Part shown: positions 39,194-42,778 of the stretch, one piece after another
Position numbering within the stretch: position 1 is the first letter of the stretch
Layout of the letters: each line of letters begins with the position of its first letter
Notes under the pieces: generated by a model
Databases searched by the model: none
What the model was told of the DNA's origin: nothing
What the model saw: only the letters and a program-made list of their open reading frames with translations
Program-made: the position numbers and the translations under genes
Assembly: GCA_947303185.1 (NCBI GenBank)
Contig: CAMYXF010000016.1
Span: 1 to 42,778 of the forward strand
Direction: 5' to 3'
DNA length: 42,778 nt
Origin: an uncultured Clostridia bacterium
Lineage (GTDB): Bacteria; Bacillota; Clostridia; Saccharofermentanales; Saccharofermentanaceae

Positions 39194-42138
39194 CCATTCA
39201 CTATATATTCGTAAATATCATTTCTTACCGGTGTATCCAAACGCCATTCAATCTCTACTGCTGTTGAAGTTGTATTGGGCATAATAAATTCTTTTGTGTT
39301 GCCGGTAGCTGTCATCTTGCCAAGATAATAGAATTCCTTGGATATCTTATCATCTTTATTCTTACGGACAAAAAGCTCAACATCTATTCCCCTCTCTTTT
39401 GCACAAAGGAAATTCTGAACATCTTCAGATTCAAGTGTTCTGTTGCTCTTTGATATAGCTATCAGTCTGTCGCTTGTAACAAAATGGTCCTCATACTTAA
39501 CAGTATCCTGTATATCTTCTGCTTTATCATAATTGATGAATACTGGGAATGTCTTTGTCTTCTTATCGTACTTATATCCACCGATGTTCAGTGGAACTTC
39601 ATTGTGTTCCCAAGACAATAGTCTGCAAACATCTTCGTATGTATATTTCTGATAAAGAACAAAATCTGTATCCTGATAACGGGAACTGTAATCCCGTTCA
39701 TAACGGTATCTGGCTAACTCAATAAGTTCCCGCAATATTTGACAGAAAAAATCATCCTTAAGCATCTTTTCAAATCTCAGAGAGGTACAGTAATCTCTGC
39801 CATCCCGTTCAAGAAAGACACACTCTTTATACGATTCTTTTCCGGAACCGGAAGGGAACTCATTTGTCATAACATTAACAACATTTTCATACGTGTTCTT
39901 TTGCAACTCAATCATATAATCAACTTGCAGTTTGTTGCTCAGTTTCTGCATAAGACCTGCTTTCTCTTTAAGCATCAAAGCAAGCAATTCTATTTCATGT
40001 ATTCGCTTTCCATTAGCAATCTTACGGGAAACAAACTCTACTATCTTCTCCTGTGTGGCAGAGAGTCTGACCTTATATTCCGGTTCGTACTTAACAAGGA
40101 ACTTATAATATGAGCCAAGTGAATTATTATCAAAAATCCTAAGAACATCCATCTCGCCGTATCTGTCAAAATCTAAGAGAGACGGTATCTTTCCGAGTTT
40201 GTCTTTCAGGTTCTTATAGTTCTGTTTGATCAGTTTAATGTCGCTGAAATTTGCAACATCTATAGCTGAGAAGATTCTCTTTTTCGAGATCTCATCAAAG
40301 TGTATTGTTGAAGAACCAGGAATAACACGGTTGCCTTCCATTAAGTATCTTCTGACATTATCTTTGTTATAAGTTCTATCTCCTGACAAAGCAATCGGGA
40401 TGAGGAAATTATTCTTATAGTTTGCTATGCAATCGATTATGACTGTATATTCTTTTCCGATCCTCTTACGTAAGCCACGACCTAACTGCTGAACAAATAC
40501 AATGGCACTCTCCGTCGGCCTAAGCATAATGATCTGATTAATCTCGGGAATGTCTACACCTTCATTAAAGATGTTAACGGTCAAAATGTAATCCAAGTTA
40601 TCAATACGTCCGTCATCAGCTAATCTCTCGATTGCTTCTTCTCTTTCTTCCGGAGTATCCTCGCCCGACAACGCAAGTGTTCTAAAGCCGCGTTCATTAA
40701 ACTTAATAGACAATTCTTTTGCCTCTTTAACAGAAGAACAGAAGATCAGACCTCTGACTCTTTTTCCGGAGTATCCATAGTAATTAGCCTGCTCCATCAC
40801 GTAATCTACACGCTGATCACTTACCAGGTATCTGAAGTTGCGAAGGCCCGTTTCCTCATCAATAGATTCTCCATCAACCTCAAGATCAGTAATACCAAAA
40901 TAGTGGAAAGGACATAACAAATCTTCTTCCATTGCCTGCTGCAAACGAATCTCATAGGCAATGTTATAGTCAAACAGTTCAAACACATTGAATTTATCTG
41001 TTCGTTCTGGAGTTGCAGTCATACCAAGTAAGAAACGCGGCTTAAAGTAATCTATAATCTTCTGATAGCTTCCCGCTGTACTATGATGAGCTTCATCTAA
41101 AGTTATTACTTCGAATTCATCCTTGGAGAAACGCTCGTATACTTCCGGTTTGCAGATCATGTTCACCATAGCAAATACAAAATCAGCCTGTGATATCTTT
41201 TCATAATCTTTATCATCACCGGTAAGCATCGCCATCTTAACGTTGCTTCCGAAGACTCTTTTATATGATTCACAAGCCTGTCTTAAGATCTCTTTTCGAT
41301 GAACTACAAAGAGAACCTTACCGGAAGGTTGAATGGCATCTCTAATACCAAATGCAGATGCATATGTTTTTCCGGTTCCTGTTGCCGAAATCAGAAGTGC
41401 TTTATCAGCTCCTGCAGAGATCAACTCCTTAAGGCGGGTTATGAAGCCAACCTGCATTGTATTTGGTTCCAAACGAGCAACATCAAGTGGAACAACCTGT
41501 TCCTTTGCAGCGACTTCGCGTTGCTTTGCTATAGCTTCATACTTGGTTTTATAGTTTTCATAAAATGATTCAAACGGAAGACTATTCTTACTGTTCCATA
41601 ATGATTCAAATTCGTTCAATACATCATTTGCCATTTCACCGTTCACAGAAGAAACAATTCTTGTATTCCACTCGTGATTAACAGTTAAAGCACTCTGCGT
41701 CATATTAGCGCTGCCGATAATGATTTTATAAAAACCATCAGCTTTAAAAATGTATCCTTTTGTATGAAAACCTGGACCATCCTGAACGCTAAACATTCTA
41801 AGATTGATATTCTTGAACTGCGCGATCTTTTTCAATGCTTCCGGTTCACTAAACATAAGATAGTCGGTCGTAAGAATACGTCCCTTAATATTTCGTTTTT
41901 CCAGTTCTCTAAGCGTTTGTAATAGAGGTGTTAATCCGCCCATAGTAATGAATGCGACACTGATAGAAAACTCATTACAATTGGAAAGCTCATCATCAAT
42001 GACAGAGAGAAGTTTCTCTCCTTCAAGATGATTGTTCGACAAGAATCTTGGTTTAAGCGCCAGATTAGAATCAACAGATCTGTCAATAAACGCTGTTTCA
42101 AGAGATTTTCTTAGTTGGAGCAGTTCATCATCAACCAT
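39190..42138 (-). CDS. PLD-DEAD/DEAH helicase with DUF3427 domain
   Basis: A 982-aa protein. The N-terminal phospholipase D-like nuclease half-site is HTKGYIFKADG...GSANMTQSA (H125, K127, N145). A superfamily 2 helicase follows with Walker A ATGTGKT (252-258), DEAH (348-351), LGMTATPERTD and motif VI QLGRGLRKRIGKEYT. The C-terminal third is DUF3427. Proteins of this build occur in defence islands and resemble DISARM/Mokosh-like PLD-helicase systems in principle. It forms an overlapping operon with the MutT-like gene. A TATAAT/TTATCA promoter lies just upstream. Confidence 0.94.
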   Translation of the reverse strand: MVDDELLQLRKSLETAFIDRSVDSNLALKPRFLSNNHLEGEKLLSVIDDELSNCNEFSISVAFITMGGLTPLLQTLRELEKRNIKGRILTTDYLMFSEPEALKKIAQFKNINLRMFSVQDGPGFHTKGYIFKADGFYKIIIGSANMTQSALTVNHEWNTRIVSSVNGEMANDVLNEFESLWNSKNSLPFESFYENYKTKYEAIAKQREVAAKEQVVPLDVARLEPNTMQVGFITRLKELISAGADKALLISATGTGKTYASAFGIRDAIQPSGKVLFVVHRKEILRQACESYKRVFGSNVKMAMLTGDDKDYEKISQADFVFAMVNMICKPEVYERFSKDEFEVITLDEAHHSTAGSYQKIIDYFKPRFLLGMTATPERTDKFNVFELFDYNIAYEIRLQQAMEEDLLCPFHYFGITDLEVDGESIDEETGLRNFRYLVSDQRVDYVMEQANYYGYSGKRVRGLIFCSSVKEAKELSIKFNERGFRTLALSGEDTPEEREEAIERLADDGRIDNLDYILTVNIFNEGVDIPEINQIIMLRPTESAIVFVQQLGRGLRKRIGKEYTVIIDCIANYKNNFLIPIALSGDRTYNKDNVRRYLMEGNRVIPGSSTIHFDEISKKRIFSAIDVANFSDIKLIKQNYKNLKDKLGKIPSLLDFDRYGEMDVLRIFDNNSLGSYYKFLVKYEPEYKVRLSATQEKIVEFVSRKIANGKRIHEIELLALMLKEKAGLMQKLSNKLQVDYMIELQKNTYENVVNVMTNEFPSGSGKESYKECVFLERDGRDYCTSLRFEKMLKDDFFCQILRELIELARYRYERDYSSRYQDTDFVLYQKYTYEDVCRLLSWEHNEVPLNIGGYKYDKKTKTFPVFINYDKAEDIQDTVKYEDHFVTSDRLIAISKSNRTLESEDVQNFLCAKERGIDVELFVRKNKDDKISKEFYYLGKMTATGNTKEFIMPNTTSTAVEIEWRLDTPVRNDIYEYIVNG

Positions 42139-42175
42139 AAAATTAGTTCACTTTCACAAACGTTTATTTTTCTTG

Positions 42176-42255
42176 ATTATAGCATTCCATGATTGGGACT
42201 GATAATGAAAAACTCTGGAAAACTCTGGTTAATCGCGAAACTAGCGTTAGTTTCG
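42176..42255 (-). promoter_or_regulatory. Helicase operon promoter with inverted repeat and 10-bp tandem repeat
   Basis: Minus-strand TTATCA (42205-42200), 18 nt, TATAAT (42181-42176). Upstream are two tandem copies of AAAACTCTGG (42209-42228) and a perfect palindrome CGAAACTA-GCGT-TAGTTTCG (42236-42255). These are candidate regulator sites shared with the divergent HNH gene. Confidence 0.55.
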
Positions 42256-42323
42256 AAATTTCACACATTTTACCTGCCTAAAAGTCCATTTATTGATTGT
42301 ATCCAAAATATATAATTCTAATT

Positions 42324-42641
42324 ATGAAAAGCAATAGAAATAAGACAGATCGACTCAGACAAGTATGGGCAAAGACGAAAGGCGTTTGTGCTCATTGTGG
42401 CAATCCGTCTTCAGGAAAAGGCCGGACTGTCGATCACTATGTGCCAAAATCTTATGACGGTGGGAATGACTTAAGAAACCTGTTGCCACTTTGTAAAAAG
42501 TGCAACTTGGCTCGTGGCAACAAACCTATAGATCCATTTGAGTTTTATAAATTCGCACCTAAAGAATGCATTTTTCAATGCATTGCTTATAAAAATGAAT
42601 ATGAAGAAAAGCGCCGAAACATGAATGGTGATTTGTTCTGA
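42324..42641 (+). CDS. Small HNH endonuclease
   Basis: A 105-aa protein that is nearly all HNH domain: zinc pair CAHCG, TVDHYVPKSYDGGNDLRNLLPLC and KCNLARGNK (the H-N-H triad with four Cys). ATG 42324 is chosen over an upstream TTG, though neither has a clear Shine-Dalgarno. Stand-alone HNH proteins of this size occur as homing-type or restriction (McrA-like) nucleases. It diverges from the PLD-helicase operon at the edge of the defence island. Confidence 0.87.
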   Translation: MKSNRNKTDRLRQVWAKTKGVCAHCGNPSSGKGRTVDHYVPKSYDGGNDLRNLLPLCKKCNLARGNKPIDPFEFYKFAPKECIFQCIAYKNEYEEKRRNMNGDLF

Positions 42642-42778
42642 AAATCTAATTAGCAAAGGTGCATCTGCCATAATATCTCCTTTTATTTCCCTAATAACGG
42701 AGTTTTATCTGTCACGGCACTCCACATACATAAATGGCAAACGTACTGAAATCAATGGTTTTCAAGGGATTTGAAAGG
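42642..42778. other. End of window without recognised features
   Basis: AT-rich sequence in which no gene, terminator or repeat could be supported. Confidence 0.4.

Overview
The window looks like a chromosome segment of a gut or rumen Bacillota, most likely class Clostridia. The grounds are strong AGGAGG-type ribosome binding sites with some TTG/GTG starts, Gram-positive type lipoproteins with lipoboxes, and families typical of that group: YhgE/Pip, LytTR with DUF3021, Phd antitoxin, CPBP protease and a double-glycine peptide. Genus cannot be fixed from the sequence alone. No rRNA operon, canonical tRNA or CRISPR array was seen.

Layout. 1-4.0 kb: a GGDEF diguanylate cyclase, a lipoprotein with YD-like repeats, a decayed SDR remnant and a CPBP membrane protease, all on the minus strand. 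4.06-4.54 kb: a striking array of seven palindromes with a 74-bp period. 4.6-10.0 kb: a sulfur amino-acid block (metF, metE, a divergent LysR regulator, cysE). 10.2-13.2 kb: a methyltransferase behind an ArsR-like operator, then a zinc-uptake-like unit with a Fur/Zur-type box over its promoter (small Cys/His membrane protein, His-rich metal-binding lipoprotein, OB-fold-like lipoprotein). 13.4-19.4 kb: Rpn-family nuclease, Phd antitoxin plus GNAT pair, transglutaminase-like envelope protein, orphan RelB-type antitoxin, zinc-ribbon protein. 19.4-25.6 kb: an alpha/beta hydrolase-LytTR-DUF3021 operon, and YhgE/Pip with TetR. 25.7-27.4 kb: an Rpn remnant, a second intact Rpn gene and an orphan double-glycine peptide gene.

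27.6-33.1 kb is an RNA-repair neighbourhood. On the minus strand it holds, in transcription order, a structured intergenic RNA candidate with a tRNA-like T-arm, a Ro60-like (DUF2828/vWA) gene, rtcB, a small very basic protein, DUF503 and kptA. A WYL-domain regulator diverges from it. This resembles the known rsr-YrlA-rtcBA RNA repair operons but with a different Ro-type protein and regulator and with KptA added.

33.1-42.7 kb is visibly more AT-rich and reads as a defence island: a multi-TM protein, a GIY-YIG nuclease, a small unknown protein next to a SIR2-(TIR/deoxyribosyltransferase-like)-HEPN protein, an HNH protein, a MutT-like Nudix hydrolase overlapping a PLD-DEAD-DUF3427 helicase, and another HNH nuclease.

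The most unusual signal is non-coding. At least four intergenic regions carry families of hairpins in which the arms are conserved within a locus but differ between loci. Loops usually contain an A4-A6 (or T) core, and units recur at 73-75 bp (4.1, 8.8, 11.4 and 21.5 kb). Two further regions (22.8 and 28.5 kb) hold related palindromes at shorter spacing.
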